A DNA stretch of 64,000 bases, from positions 1,798,001 to 1,862,000 of the forward strand of contig NZ_CP094972.1 of the NCBI RefSeq assembly GCF_025985425.1, given 5' to 3'. The notes beneath the pieces are model-generated. The model was not told where the DNA came from and made no database searches. It saw only the letters and a list, made by a program, of their open reading frames with translations. The position numbers were made by a program, and so were the translations under genes. Source of the DNA: Entomomonas sp. E2T0. Its GTDB lineage: Bacteria > Pseudomonadota > Gammaproteobacteria > Pseudomonadales > Pseudomonadaceae. Below, piece after piece: positions 46,011 through 56,120 of the stretch. Positions within the stretch are counted from its first letter, which is position 1; each line of letters begins with the position of its first letter.

Positions 46011-46766
46011 CTAGTAAGTAACCTTATGACCATAACTAGCAATGATATGTTGAATACGTTTTAAGGTTTCGGAAGAGGGAGGCTGCGTACTCTCTAACTT
46101 GTATTTCCATCCTAAATTTTGCCATTTATGTTCGCCTAGTTTATGAAAAGGCAATAGTTCTATCTTTTCAATGTTTTGCATAGATTGGGTAAACTGACCC
46201 AATAGGTGAGCTGAATTATCATCATCTGTCCAACCAGGTACAACTACATAACGAATCCAAGTAGGTTTATTTTGTTGCTGTAAATAGCGTGCAAAATTTA
46301 AGGTATATTGATTAGAAATACCCGTTAGTTTTTTATGCGTGTCATTATTGATTTGTTTTAAATCTAACATAACCAGATCAGTTTCTTGCAGCAAGTCTAT
46401 GATGTGTTGCGTGTAGCGTTTTACATAGCCGTTGGTATCTAAACAGGTGCTTATGCCTGCTGAATGACAAGCTTTAAACCATTGGCTTATAAATTCAGCT
46501 TGTAGCATGGCTTCACCGCCAGAGGCGGTAACACCTCCACCATTGGGTATTAAGAAGTGTTTATAGGAAATAATTTCTTGCATCAGTTCGTCAATGGTAA
46601 TCAAACGACCTGCTTTTATATCCCATGTATCGGGATTATGACAATACAGACAACGCATAACGCAACCTTGGAAAAATACAATAAAACGTATTCCTGGACC
46701 ATCAACAGTACCAAAAGATTCAATGGAATGGATGCTGCCTGTTGCTGATGCTAAAGATGTAGTCAT
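46011..46766 (-). CDS. pflA: Pyruvate formate-lyase-activating enzyme PflA
   Basis: Radical-SAM enzyme that generates the glycyl radical on PflB. The 251-residue protein has the cluster motif GCVMRCLYCHNPDTWD (CxxxCxxC) at about residues 34-49, preceded by FGTVDGPGIRFIVFFQ, and GGGVTASGGEAMLQAEF, typical of activases. It lies directly downstream of pflB on the leftward strand, behind a strong stem-loop that probably lowers its expression relative to pflB. Confidence 0.96.
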   Translation of the reverse strand: MTTSLASATGSIHSIESFGTVDGPGIRFIVFFQGCVMRCLYCHNPDTWDIKAGRLITIDELMQEIISYKHFLIPNGGGVTASGGEAMLQAEFISQWFKACHSAGISTCLDTNGYVKRYTQHIIDLLQETDLVMLDLKQINNDTHKKLTGISNQYTLNFARYLQQQNKPTWIRYVVVPGWTDDDNSAHLLGQFTQSMQNIEKIELLPFHKLGEHKWQNLGWKYKLESTQPPSSETLKRIQHIIASYGHKVTY

Positions 46767-46788
46767 TATCTTTAATATTGCCTGTACA

Positions 46789-46816
46789 AGAAAAGACTCT
46801 TGCTAGAGTCTTTTCT
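46789..46816 (-). terminator. Stem-loop between pflB and pflA
   Basis: A perfect 12-base-pair stem (AGAAAAGACTCT 46789-46800 with AGAGTCTTTTCT 46805-46816) has a four-base loop. On the leftward strand it follows pflB and ends in TTTTCT, 22 bases before the pflA start. It is probably a leaky terminator that sets the pflB:pflA ratio. Confidence 0.75.
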
Positions 46817-46828
46817 GTAGTAGTTAAA

Positions 46829-49111
46829 TTACATCGCTTCTGTAAAAGTGCGACTGATTACATCGTTTTGTTGCTCTTTGGTTAAAGAGTTAAAACGCAC
46901 TGCATAGCCTGATACACGAATGGTTAGGCTCGGGTATTTTTCAGGGTGTTGTTGTGCGTCTAATAACATTTCACGATCTAACACGTTAACATTGAGGTGC
47001 TGACCTCCCTCAAACTCATTGCTATGATGGAAGTAGCCATCCATCATTCCAGCAAGATTTGTTTTGCGAGTTCTATCATCTTTACCCAGTGTTTTGGGAA
47101 CAATAGAAAAGGTGTAAGAAATGCCATCTTTAGCATAAGCAAAAGGTAATTTAGCGACAGAGGTTAATGAGGCAACCGCTCCCTTTTTATCGCGGCCATG
47201 CATAGGATTAGCGCCTGGGCCAAAGGGTGCGCCAGCAGGGCGACCATCAGGTGTATTACCCGTCTTTTTACCATATACAACATTTGAAGTAATAGTAAGT
47301 ACAGACTGAGTCGGGGTTGCATTACGATAGGTTTTTAATTGACTGATCTTAGTCATAAACCGTTCCACAAGATCACAAGCAATATCATCAACTCGCGCAT
47401 CATTATTACCAAATTGAGGGTAGTCACCTTCAATTTTAAAATCGATAGCAATGCCATCTTTATCACGAATGGGTTTGACGGTGGCATATTTAATAGCAGC
47501 TAGTGAGTCGGCTGCTACAGATAGCCCTGCAATACCACAAGCCATGGTGCGAACAACATCGCGATCATGTAATGCCATCAAGGCTGCTTCATAGCTGTAC
47601 TTATCATGCATATAGTGAATGCAGTTTAAAGCAGTGACGTATTGTTTAGCGAGCCAATCCATAAATGAATCTAAACCAGCCATTACTTTATCAAAATCTA
47701 ATACTTCATCTAGCATTGGCGCTGTTTTTGGGCCTACTTGAATTTTTAATTTCTCATCAATACCGCCATTAATTGCATATAGTAAGGTTTTGGCTAAGTT
47801 AGCCCGTGCACCAAAGAATTGCATTTGTTTACCGACTACCATAGGGCTTACACAGCAAGCAATAGCATAGTCATCACTATTAAAGTCGGGACGCATTAAA
47901 TCATCATTTTCATATTGTAATGATGAGGTATCTATGGATACTTTACTGGCGTATTCTTTAAAGCTTTGTGGTAGTTTTTCAGACCATAAAATAGTGATAT
48001 TAGGCTCTGGAGAGGGACCCATATTATAGAGGGTATGTAAGAAACGGAATGAGTTTTTAGTGACTAATGTTCGTCCATCTAGTCCCATACCACCAATGGA
48101 TTCAGTTGCCCATATTGGATCACCAGAAAATAGCTCATCATATTCTGGGGTACGTAAAAAGCGAACCATCCGTAATTTCATCACAAAATGGTCGATAAAC
48201 TCTTGTGCTTGTTGTTCTGTGATTACACCATTATCCAAATCACGTTGAATATAAATATCGAGAAAAGTTGATACTCGGCCTAGCGACATAGCTGCGCCAT
48301 TTTGCGATTTAACAGCTGCTAAGTAACCAAAATAAGTCCACTGAATAGCTTCTTGAGCAGTAGTGGCTGGTATTGAAATATCATAGCCATATTTGGCTGC
48401 CATTTGTTTTATTTGGTTTAATGCTTTGTGTTGTTCAGTGATTTCTTCACGTAAACGGATAGTGGCTTCTAAGTCTGTACCTTTTTCTAAATCAGCTTGT
48501 AGTGAATCAAATTGTTTACGCTTATCAGCCATTAAAAAATCAATGCCATAGAGTGCTACACGACGATAGTCACCAATAATACGACCACGCCCATAGGCAT
48601 CTGGTAAACCAGTGATAATCCCCGATTTACGGCAAGCTACAATTTCAGGCGTATATACATCAAATACCGCTTGGTTATGCGTTTTACGGTATTTAGTAAA
48701 GATTTCTGCTACAGTAGGGTCTAGTGTACGATTATAGGCTTGGCAAGAGCTCTCAATCATCCGAATACCACCAAAGGGAATAATTGCCCGTTTTAGTGGT
48801 TTATCAGTTTGTAAGCCGACAATAGTTTCTAAAGATTGGCTGATGTAGCCAGCGTCATGGGATGTGATAGTAGAAATAATGTCCGTATCAAAATCGAGTG
48901 GTGCTTTAGTTGTATTTTCAACCTTAATACCCTCCAAAACTTCATTCCATAACTTAGTTGTTGCTTCAGTCGCTTCTGTTAGAAAAGCTTCGTCACCCTC
49001 ATAGGGCGTATAGTTGGCTTGAATAAAATCGCGTACATTCACTTCATTTTGCCAGTGAGTGCCTTTAAAACCTTTCCATGCAACTGTTTGTTTATCAGTT
49101 AAATTGCTCAT
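46829..49111 (-). CDS. pflB: Pyruvate formate-lyase PflB (formate C-acetyltransferase)
   Basis: Converts pyruvate and CoA to acetyl-CoA and formate in anaerobic growth. Starting at [16 protein letters not shown] the protein has 760 residues, the same as E. coli PflB. The active-site cysteine pair is in [15 protein letters not shown]. The glycyl-radical site is RVSGYAVRF near the end (glycine 735). [18 protein letters not shown] is the standard signature. The leftward start has TAAGGAAAT upstream. pyk lies directly upstream in the same direction. Confidence 0.97.
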   Translation of the reverse strand: MSNLTDKQTVAWKGFKGTHWQNEVNVRDFIQANYTPYEGDEAFLTEATEATTKLWNEVLEGIKVENTTKAPLDFDTDIISTITSHDAGYISQSLETIVGLQTDKPLKRAIIPFGGIRMIESSCQAYNRTLDPTVAEIFTKYRKTHNQAVFDVYTPEIVACRKSGIITGLPDAYGRGRIIGDYRRVALYGIDFLMADKRKQFDSLQADLEKGTDLEATIRLREEITEQHKALNQIKQMAAKYGYDISIPATTAQEAIQWTYFGYLAAVKSQNGAAMSLGRVSTFLDIYIQRDLDNGVITEQQAQEFIDHFVMKLRMVRFLRTPEYDELFSGDPIWATESIGGMGLDGRTLVTKNSFRFLHTLYNMGPSPEPNITILWSEKLPQSFKEYASKVSIDTSSLQYENDDLMRPDFNSDDYAIACCVSPMVVGKQMQFFGARANLAKTLLYAINGGIDEKLKIQVGPKTAPMLDEVLDFDKVMAGLDSFMDWLAKQYVTALNCIHYMHDKYSYEAALMALHDRDVVRTMACGIAGLSVAADSLAAIKYATVKPIRDKDGIAIDFKIEGDYPQFGNNDARVDDIACDLVERFMTKISQLKTYRNATPTQSVLTITSNVVYGKKTGNTPDGRPAGAPFGPGANPMHGRDKKGAVASLTSVAKLPFAYAKDGISYTFSIVPKTLGKDDRTRKTNLAGMMDGYFHHSNEFEGGQHLNVNVLDREMLLDAQQHPEKYPSLTIRVSGYAVRFNSLTKEQQNDVISRTFTEAM

Positions 49112-49181
49112 ATTTATTTCCTTAGGATGTTGGAAAAAAAACGATAGTTTTGTTGGCTTGGTATAGCCGCAACAAAACGGC

Positions 49182-49270
49182 AATCACTCGTTAGGTGCTT
49201 TTTGAGCAGTGAGTGATTTTTTAATAAGATGTGAGGCTTTTTAATGGGTAAAATAAGCTTAAAGCTTATT
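49182..49270 (-). terminator. Two hairpins between pyk and pflB
   Basis: Directly after the pyk stop on the leftward strand lies a 19-base palindromic element, AATAAGCTT with AAGCTTATT (49252-49270), followed on that strand by a short T run. Further along, AATCACTC (49182-49189) pairs with GAGTGATT (49211-49218). Either could end pyk transcription. The remaining space should contain the pflB promoter. I found no clear FNR box (TTGAT-N4-ATCAA). Confidence 0.5.
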
Positions 49271-49315
49271 ACTCCATATAGCTTAGTAGATAAAAAGAGG
49301 TAACTAGTCATTGTG

Positions 49316-50743
49316 TTAGCTACCTAAACTGGTTCCAGCAACATGTACTTGAATCATATTGGTACTTCCTCTCGTACCAATGGGGATTCCTGCAGTTACT
49401 TCCACAAGATCACCGGTTTGAATATAACCAGCGTCTAAACAACGTTGAATTGCTTCTTTGGTCATTGTGTCAGTATTGTCACTGGGTTTTCCTTGAACAG
49501 CAATAACTCCCCAAATGAGCTGTAAACGTCTAATGGTTTTTTCATGGGGTGTTACTGCAAAAATAAAAGGTTGGGGTCTGTATCTGGATACCATCTGTGC
49601 GGTAAAACCACTTTCGGTTGCGGTAATAATGCCTTTAATATTTAGCTCGACAGCAATTTGTACCGATGCATGACTGATAGCGTCCGTTGTGTTGGTTCGT
49701 TTAAACCCTGAGCGAACTAGCTCCGTTTCACAATCAATGGCTTGTTCAGTGCGTTTAGCTATGGATACCATAGTCTTAACCGCTTCTACAGGATATTGTC
49801 CAGAAGCAGTTTCGCCACTTAACATAATAGCATCTGTACCATCTAAAATAGCGTTGGCAACATCACTCGCTTCTGCTCGGGTTGGTCTTGGATTAACCAT
49901 CATGCTTTCGAGCATTTGGGTTGCGGTAATAATGGGCTTGCCTAACTTATTACATAATTTAATCATCGCTTTTTGAATAAGTGGTACTTCTTCGGCTGGT
50001 ATTTCAACCCCCAAATCACCACGGGCGACCATAAGGCCATCCGATACTTCTAAAATTTCTGCCATATTTTTAACGCCTTCGGCATTTTCAATTTTAGAGA
50101 TAATTTGGATACTTGAGTTATGTTCGTCTAATATTTCTCTAATTACTTGTACATCAGAGGCACGTTGTACAAAAGAGGCTGCAATAAAATCTATATCTTC
50201 CTCAATGCCCAATAGAATATCTTGGATATCCTTTTCTGAAACAGGTGGTAATCCTAAACTAACACCAGGTGCGGCAACACGTTTTCTATCACTAATATTG
50301 CCACTATTTTCAACGATTGTTACTATCTGATTATCTTCAATAGATTGTACAGTCAGCTCAATCAAACCATCTGCTAATAAAATCTTATTACCTACTTGTA
50401 CTTCTTGAGGTAAGTTGTGATGAGTGATAGAGGCTATTGTTTCATCACCTACAAGCTCTGCTGTTGTTAAGGTAAATGATTGACCTTTTTTTAGGTTTGC
50501 TTTGCCATTTTTAAAGCAACCTAAGCGCATTTCTGGCCCTTTGGTATCTAACATAATAGCTATTGGAATGTTCACTCGTTTAGAAGCAGCTCTAATAGCA
50601 CTTATCCTTGCTCGATGATCTTGATGACTGCCATGAGAAAAATTAAATCGAGCTACATTCATCCCATTAATCAATAACTGTTCTAAAATCTCTGCTGTAT
50701 CGGTTGCTGGGCCTAATGTACATACGATTTTAGTCTTTTTCAT
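49316..50743 (-). CDS. pyk: Pyruvate kinase
   Basis: Makes pyruvate and ATP from phosphoenolpyruvate and ADP. From MKKTKIVCTLGPATDT the protein has 475 residues. Motifs present are NVARFNFSHGSHQDH, MLDTKGPEMRLG, FIAASFVQRASDV, ISKIENAEGVKNM (catalytic lysine), MVARGDLGVEIPAEEVP, ITATQMLESMMVNPRPTRAE (the pyruvate kinase signature) and a carboxy-terminal allosteric domain. I drop the first seven codons of the longer frame because MKKTKIV is the family start and is preceded by GGAAGT. No extra PEP-utiliser domain is present. Confidence 0.95.
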   Translation of the reverse strand: MKKTKIVCTLGPATDTAEILEQLLINGMNVARFNFSHGSHQDHRARISAIRAASKRVNIPIAIMLDTKGPEMRLGCFKNGKANLKKGQSFTLTTAELVGDETIASITHHNLPQEVQVGNKILLADGLIELTVQSIEDNQIVTIVENSGNISDRKRVAAPGVSLGLPPVSEKDIQDILLGIEEDIDFIAASFVQRASDVQVIREILDEHNSSIQIISKIENAEGVKNMAEILEVSDGLMVARGDLGVEIPAEEVPLIQKAMIKLCNKLGKPIITATQMLESMMVNPRPTRAEASDVANAILDGTDAIMLSGETASGQYPVEAVKTMVSIAKRTEQAIDCETELVRSGFKRTNTTDAISHASVQIAVELNIKGIITATESGFTAQMVSRYRPQPFIFAVTPHEKTIRRLQLIWGVIAVQGKPSDNTDTMTKEAIQRCLDAGYIQTGDLVEVTAGIPIGTRGSTNMIQVHVAGTSLGS

Positions 50744-51347
50744 GATTACTTCCATTGATAACATTCAGATTTCTGTTTTAACTAAGTAATAAATCAGAAA
50801 ATTATCTAATTAATACAAAACATTATTAACTAGATTCACAGATCATATAGAAGTGTAATCCTTACTAAAGAGAATAACATTGGGCAATATTCCAAGATTA
50901 CTTGATTACTTTTTTAGAAAAATGTACAAACTTCCAAAATAAAATATTTAAGAATCTGGATAAATTAATTGGAGTTCTTTGAGAAACCTTTTAGTGGAAC
51001 ATAGATATTTTAATATTTATAAGAATTTTAAGTATGCATTAGCAAATTATAAAAGTGTTGAATTATATGACTGCTATTCATGGTAATGTTAATAAAATTA
51101 ATATATTAGACTTTGGTCTCTGTTGTCTAATGGATAGCGATTGGATTAAATTAATTAATTAAAGAACATAAATTTCGTTTTAAATCATGCCGATTTCGGA
51201 CTTCTTTTTGTAATGTAAATAGCATTATTTTTTACTTATATTGAGTCAGAATTTTATAAATATTATTATAACTTGCAGTAATTGTTAGTTAGTTTGAAGT
51301 TGATATTTATTTGACAAGGAATTAGCTTAATAAGAGATTACTGAGTT
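50744..51347. other. AT-rich intergenic region, no gene identified
   Basis: About 600 bases that should carry the leftward pyk promoter and whatever drives the small ORF and thioesterase. Only very short frames are present, for example 31 codons from ATG 51067 containing INILDFGLCC. That looks a little like a kinase DFG segment but has no ribosome binding site and no flanking homology. I treat the region as non-coding or as degraded sequence. Confidence 0.45.
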
Positions 51348-51647
51348 ATGTTAGAAATATCAGCTGTATCTGCTTTAGACAATGTGAAAATAAAATTAAA
51401 ACCTTACCAATTAATTGTTCACCATAATGACAACACTATTAGTAGTGAAATTGTTTTTGATAAAAAACTAACTTTAGAGAAAGGTCATTTTTTTATCACA
51501 ATATTATCTATAAGTCTCTATAAACAGTTAGCCCTAATAGTAGATGAGTGGAGTGCTTATCTAAATTCAGCTTTTTGTGGGAAGTTTTATATAAAAACTC
51601 AGCCATTATTAAAAAAAGAAGAGTTTACTTTTCACTATTACCCATGA
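51348..51647 (+). CDS. Unrecognised 99-residue protein
   Basis: I do not recognise this protein. It begins MLEISAVSALDNVKIKLKPY and is a mix of beta-type hydrophobic stretches (YQLIVHHND, FFITILSISLYKQLALIVD) and charged residues, without a signal peptide or clear membrane helix. There is no good ribosome binding site, and an in-frame stop lies just before the ATG. It precedes the type II thioesterase by 93 bases. One idea is a remnant of a biosynthetic protein such as the end of a phosphopantetheinyl transferase, but this rests only on context. It may not be a real gene. Confidence 0.4.
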   Translation: MLEISAVSALDNVKIKLKPYQLIVHHNDNTISSEIVFDKKLTLEKGHFFITILSISLYKQLALIVDEWSAYLNSAFCGKFYIKTQPLLKKEEFTFHYYP

Positions 51648-51740
51648 TGATAAATATTACAACAGTGCAGATTATTTAAACTATATGGAAAAAGGATAAC
51701 TACTAACAGTAACTGTTTAGTAGTCAATGAGGAAAATAGC

Positions 51741-52445
51741 ATGAATAACAAGAAGCCATTACTTATTTTATTCCCTTTTGCAGGAGGTAATTCATTATCT
51801 TATAGAGAGATGTTAGAACCATTGCAAACAGTTTATGAAGTAGTAACACCTGAATTACCTGGCAGGGAAGCTTTATCAAATACACCATTAATAGATGATA
51901 TAAATACATTAGTAGATTATCTTTTTATGAAGGTGATTAAACCTTTAGAGTTAGATAGACAATATATATTTTATGGTCATAGTATGGGAGCATTATTAGC
52001 TTATCTTCTGGCTAATAAGATTAAACAAGAGAATCTGCCACATCCTACACATCTTATTGTTTCAGGACGAAATGCGCCTTGTTTTAGAAGAAGTAAGTTC
52101 ATTCATCATTTGCCTTCCACAGAGTTTTGGGATTCTTTAAAAAACATGGGAGGAATTCCTGATGAGTTTTTAGAGTATCAAGAATTAAAAGATTATTTTG
52201 AGCCGATTATTAAAAATGATTTTAAGTTAGTAGAAAATTATAACTACACAATAGCTCAATATAGTTTAGACGTACCTATGACAGTTATCTATGGTGATCA
52301 GGAGGATATGACTAAAGAGTCTGTTTACGCGTGGCAACAGGAAAATAAACAACCTATTAATTTTATTGAAATGCAAGGTAATCACTTTTTTATTTTTGAT
52401 CATATGCCAGTATTAACTAATTATTTAACTTCAATTGTTAAATAA
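51741..52445 (+). CDS. Type II thioesterase (GrsT/RifR-like), orphan
   Basis: Alpha/beta-hydrolase that in NRPS and polyketide systems clears wrongly loaded carrier proteins. The 234-residue protein has LILFPFAGGNSLSYREML (the family's PxAGG opening), ELPGREAL, the nucleophile elbow FYGHSMGALLAY (serine 81), the acid region VIYGDQEDM and the catalytic histidine in GNHFFIFDH. All three catalytic residues are in place. GAGGAA precedes the ATG. No NRPS, PKS or carrier protein is in the window, so its partner must be elsewhere, lost, or a siderophore-type system. Confidence 0.88.
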   Translation: MNNKKPLLILFPFAGGNSLSYREMLEPLQTVYEVVTPELPGREALSNTPLIDDINTLVDYLFMKVIKPLELDRQYIFYGHSMGALLAYLLANKIKQENLPHPTHLIVSGRNAPCFRRSKFIHHLPSTEFWDSLKNMGGIPDEFLEYQELKDYFEPIIKNDFKLVENYNYTIAQYSLDVPMTVIYGDQEDMTKESVYAWQQENKQPINFIEMQGNHFFIFDHMPVLTNYLTSIVK

Positions 52446-52487
52446 GGTTTAAACGGTAAATTAAACATCTTTTAATTTGTAAATTAC

Positions 52488-52518
52488 AAACCATTGAATA
52501 AATGCAATCAATGGTTTT
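52488..52518. terminator. Bidirectional terminator between thioesterase gene and cydC
   Basis: Ten perfect base pairs (AAACCATTGA 52488-52497 with TCAATGGTTT 52508-52517) enclose a 10-base loop, and the right arm runs into TTTT. It sits in the 86-base space between two convergent genes. Confidence 0.75.
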
Positions 52519-52531
52519 ATGGTATAGGTAA

Positions 52532-54256
52532 CTATTGAGCAGCACTGTTAACAAACTGCCAGTAGCGACCTTTTTGTTCTAGCAGTGCGTGATGATTACC
52601 TTGTTCGATAATGTTGCCAGCATCCATCACCACAATCATATCCATTTCGTTTAAGTTGGTTAAACGGTGTGTCACCATAATTAAGGTTTTATGTTGAGCA
52701 TGTTGTTTTAAGATGCGTAATATTTGCTGTTCTGTTTCAGTGTCTAAGCCATTGGTTGGTTCATCTAATAAGATAAGTGGAGCTTGATGGAGTAAGGCTC
52801 TAGCAATACCTATACGGGTTTGCTCACCCCCTGAAAGTTGCCTACCACCTTCACCTAACCATTGGTTAAGGCCATCATTTTCAAGTAGCTTACTAAGCCC
52901 AACCTGATTTAAAACCTCTATCAGTTGTTGCTCTGTAGTATCTGCATTAGCAATTAAAAGGTTGTGTCGTAATGTGGCGCTAAAAATATGCACGCGTTGT
53001 GTCACCACTGAGATCATTTGTCTTAAGGTTTGTTCATCGTAGTCAGCCAGTGCTATTTGGTTAAGGGTAATCTGCCCTTGTTGAGGATCCCAAGCGCGGG
53101 TTAGTAGCTGTAGTAATGTTGATTTACCACAGCCTGTTTTACCTAATAGCGCAATATGCTGGCCTGTTTGCAGTTGTAGATTGATATTGGTTAATACATT
53201 TTGTGGTTGGTCAGGGTAGCTAAAAGAGACTTTGTTTAGTTGTAGACTGGCTTGAGGTAGATAATCTGCTTTTGCTTGGGTAAAGGTAACATCGGCTTGT
53301 TGCGATAGTAATTCATTGACTCGTTTAGCAGATGAGGTAACTTGGCTTAAATGTAAGAAAGCAGTTGCAACAGGCGCAAGGGTTTCAAAAGCTGCTAGTG
53401 AAGCAAAGGTAAATAGGGCAATCAGAGGGTTTAAGGTATGGTTAGCTCCAACACCATTAGCCGCTAACCAGAGTATAAGAACAGTAGTTAGGCCAGCAGC
53501 TAGAATAATAAAGGATTGGGATAAGCCCGTTAATGAAGCTTGTTTTTTCTGAGTGTTTAACCACTTTATTTCAGTATTATTTAGTTGTGAACGAAAACGT
53601 GCTAGTGCATTAAAAATAGCGAGTTCAGCTTGCCCCTGTAACCAAGCAGTAAGCTCTGTTCGATATTGGCCTTTTAATTGGGTTAGGCTAATGCCAATAG
53701 GATTGCCTGCATAATAAAAGATAAGAGGGGTGATTAACACTAATACAGTGAGTATAAGGCCTAAGGTTAAAGCTAGATTAGCATCAATAAATAATAAACC
53801 AGTAGTGATGATAAAAATCACCATAATGGCGCTGACTATTGGTGAGATGAGGCGTAGATAAAGATGGTCTAGGGTATCGATATCAGCCACTAAGCGATTT
53901 AATAATTCGGCTTGTTTAAAACGAGAGATAGCACTAGGGGTTAGTGGTAGTAATTTTCTAAAGGTAAAAACACGTAGCTTAGCTAAAATTCTAAAAGTGG
54001 TATCGTGGCTAACTAAGCGCTCACCATAACGAAAAACGGTACGCAGAACCGCAGAACCACGGACACCTGCTGAAGGTAGTAAATAGTTGAAGGTAACGCC
54101 CATAATGCCTGCTAAAGCGGTTGAAGCTAAGAACCAACCCGATATGCTTAATAAGCAAATACTGGCAAGTAAGGTGAGAATAGCCAGCAAAATACCTAAT
54201 GCGATTTTTCGCCAATATTGACGATAAAGTTTTAAGAAAGGATATAAATCACGCAT
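52532..54256 (-). CDS. cydC: CydC, subunit of the CydDC ABC exporter
   Basis: With CydD it forms a heterodimeric inner-membrane ABC exporter needed for cytochrome bd assembly and periplasmic thiol balance. The 574-residue protein begins MRDLYPFLKLYRQYWRKIAL, with six helices. The nucleotide domain has Walker A LLGKTGCGKSTLLQLL, signature QLSGGEQTRIGIARALL, Walker B LILLDEPTNGLD and switch MVTHRL. It starts three bases after cydD on the leftward strand, so the pair is co-transcribed. Confidence 0.95.
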   Translation of the reverse strand: MRDLYPFLKLYRQYWRKIALGILLAILTLLASICLLSISGWFLASTALAGIMGVTFNYLLPSAGVRGSAVLRTVFRYGERLVSHDTTFRILAKLRVFTFRKLLPLTPSAISRFKQAELLNRLVADIDTLDHLYLRLISPIVSAIMVIFIITTGLLFIDANLALTLGLILTVLVLITPLIFYYAGNPIGISLTQLKGQYRTELTAWLQGQAELAIFNALARFRSQLNNTEIKWLNTQKKQASLTGLSQSFIILAAGLTTVLILWLAANGVGANHTLNPLIALFTFASLAAFETLAPVATAFLHLSQVTSSAKRVNELLSQQADVTFTQAKADYLPQASLQLNKVSFSYPDQPQNVLTNINLQLQTGQHIALLGKTGCGKSTLLQLLTRAWDPQQGQITLNQIALADYDEQTLRQMISVVTQRVHIFSATLRHNLLIANADTTEQQLIEVLNQVGLSKLLENDGLNQWLGEGGRQLSGGEQTRIGIARALLHQAPLILLDEPTNGLDTETEQQILRILKQHAQHKTLIMVTHRLTNLNEMDMIVVMDAGNIIEQGNHHALLEQKGRYWQFVNSAAQ

Positions 54257-54259
54257 TGT

Positions 54260-56026
54260 TTAAATCTCCTCTCTTTGGCTAGCTAATAATTGAGCAAAGG
54301 CACCCTCAACACTACAGAGTTCTTGATAGTTACCTGTTTGTATAATCATACCCTTATCCATCACCCAGATAGTGTCATAGTTAGCTGTATCTTTTAACTG
54401 GTGGGTAATCATAAGCGTTGCTTGATGTTGAGCGGCTTCTGTTAATGATTGCATCACTAACATTTCACTATTAGCATCTAAACTAGCGGTGGGTTCATCT
54501 AATAACAATAGCTGACAAGGCATTAATAAGGCTCTAGCAACAGCAAGGCGTTGTGCCTGTCCTACGGAAAGTTGAGTGGCATATTCACCCACTGAGGTTT
54601 CTATACCATTAGGCAGACGCTCTAAAAATTCATCAATATAAGCTTTTTTAATGGCGGTAGTTAATTGCTGTTCAGAAGCGTTTGGGTTAGAAAGTAAGAT
54701 ATTTTGTTTAATCGTTGTTTCGGGTAAATAGGGGTTTTGTCCCACCCAACTGAGTTGTTTGCGCCAGTTCTCAATATCAAGCTGATTAAGCTCAACACCA
54801 TTAACAGTTAACGAACCTTGGTAGGGTAGAAATCCTAGTAATAGATTAAATAGCGAACTTTTACCTGCACCACTATGCCCAACGATAGCAATTTTTTGTT
54901 TACTGTTGATGGTAAAAGATAAAGGGCCTGCTAATTGCTGACCCTGTGGCGATAGAATAAATAACTCATTAGCGGTAATGATAATCTCATCTGGATTATC
55001 AATTAATTTATCGCCCACTAAGGGATTATTATTTTCATGTGCTAAAAAGGTTACTAATGATTCAGCTGCACCTATTGCCTGTGCTTTGGCATGGTAGAAA
55101 GTACCTAAATCTCGTAATGGCTGAAAAAATTCGGGGGCTAGTATTAAGGCAAAAAAACCAGCAAATAAGGTAACCCCTAAACCATAGTGTCCAAAATTAA
55201 GATCACCCAAATAGGAGAAACCAAAATACACAGCCACTATGGCGATTGATACTGAGGCAAAAAATTCTAATACTGCTGAAGAGAGAAAGGCTTGTTTTAA
55301 TACAGTCATGGTTCGTTGTCTGAAATCTTCTGAAGATTCTTCGAGCTGTTTGATTTCATTATTACCTTGAAAGAACAAACGCAGTGTATTAAGCCCTTTT
55401 AAACGATCAAGAAAAGTACCACTTAATCTAGCCAATACCGCAAAATTACGTTGGTTTGCTTCTGCTGCACCCATACCTACTAATGCCATAAATAAAGGGA
55501 TTAGCGGGGCTGTAAATGTAAGAATAAGGCCAGCCGCCCAGTTAGTAGGATAAACAGCAATTAATATAAAAATAGGGATAATGGCAGCTAACGCTACCTG
55601 TGGTAAATAACGGGAGTAAAAATCTTGCATTTCCTCGATTTGTTCAAGGATCATGCTTGCCCAACTACCAGCAGGTTTATTCTGAATCCAGACAGGGCCT
55701 AATGCCTCCAACTTATCTAACACTGTTTTACGAATAGTTTTACGAACTGCTGCACCACATAAAAAGCCTACTTTCTCTCTTGCCCACGCTAGAACTGTTC
55801 GTATTACAGTAGTAGCAATCAGCCCCAAAAAGTAAAGGGAGAGTGATTCTTTATTAACCTGTTCTACAATAAGGCTATGTAGAATAGTAGCCAACAGCCA
55901 AGCCTGAAAAATAATAACAAGGCCATTAATCGTACCAAGCAGCATTGATAGCCGTAGCCAGTTCTTTGCTATGCCATTTTGTTGTTTTAGCCAGCGAATA
56001 AGCTGTTGTTGCTTTGTTTTATTCAT
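54260..56026 (-). CDS. cydD: CydD, subunit of the CydDC ABC exporter
   Basis: Partner of CydC. The 588-residue protein has an amino-terminal six-helix domain (LNTLRLFFQGN and FFALILAPEFFQPLRDLGTF are typical) and an ATPase domain with Walker A VGHSGAGKSSLFNLLLG, signature QLSVGQAQRLAVARALL, Walker B LLLLDEPTASLD and MITHQL. Substrates reported for the family include glutathione, cysteine and haem. The gene leads the leftward pair. The cydAB oxidase genes are not in the window. A palindrome lies about 95 bases upstream. Confidence 0.95.
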   Translation of the reverse strand: MNKTKQQQLIRWLKQQNGIAKNWLRLSMLLGTINGLVIIFQAWLLATILHSLIVEQVNKESLSLYFLGLIATTVIRTVLAWAREKVGFLCGAAVRKTIRKTVLDKLEALGPVWIQNKPAGSWASMILEQIEEMQDFYSRYLPQVALAAIIPIFILIAVYPTNWAAGLILTFTAPLIPLFMALVGMGAAEANQRNFAVLARLSGTFLDRLKGLNTLRLFFQGNNEIKQLEESSEDFRQRTMTVLKQAFLSSAVLEFFASVSIAIVAVYFGFSYLGDLNFGHYGLGVTLFAGFFALILAPEFFQPLRDLGTFYHAKAQAIGAAESLVTFLAHENNNPLVGDKLIDNPDEIIITANELFILSPQGQQLAGPLSFTINSKQKIAIVGHSGAGKSSLFNLLLGFLPYQGSLTVNGVELNQLDIENWRKQLSWVGQNPYLPETTIKQNILLSNPNASEQQLTTAIKKAYIDEFLERLPNGIETSVGEYATQLSVGQAQRLAVARALLMPCQLLLLDEPTASLDANSEMLVMQSLTEAAQHQATLMITHQLKDTANYDTIWVMDKGMIIQTGNYQELCSVEGAFAQLLASQREEI

Positions 56027-56120
56027 AAGTAATAGGATTGGTACTTTAAATAGGTGGCTTTAAAAATGAGCGAACGCTTATTATATCAGTACTGTAGCAA
56101 AAGTGAGCTTATTATTCATT

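Noticed and set aside
49112-49315. An FNR site controlling pflB.
   Set aside because: No TTGAT-N4-ATCAA-like sequence is present in the interval; control may be elsewhere or by another regulator.
51067-51162. A 31-codon frame with INILDFGLCC resembling a kinase DFG motif.
   Set aside because: Too short, no ribosome binding site, and no other kinase motifs in any frame nearby.
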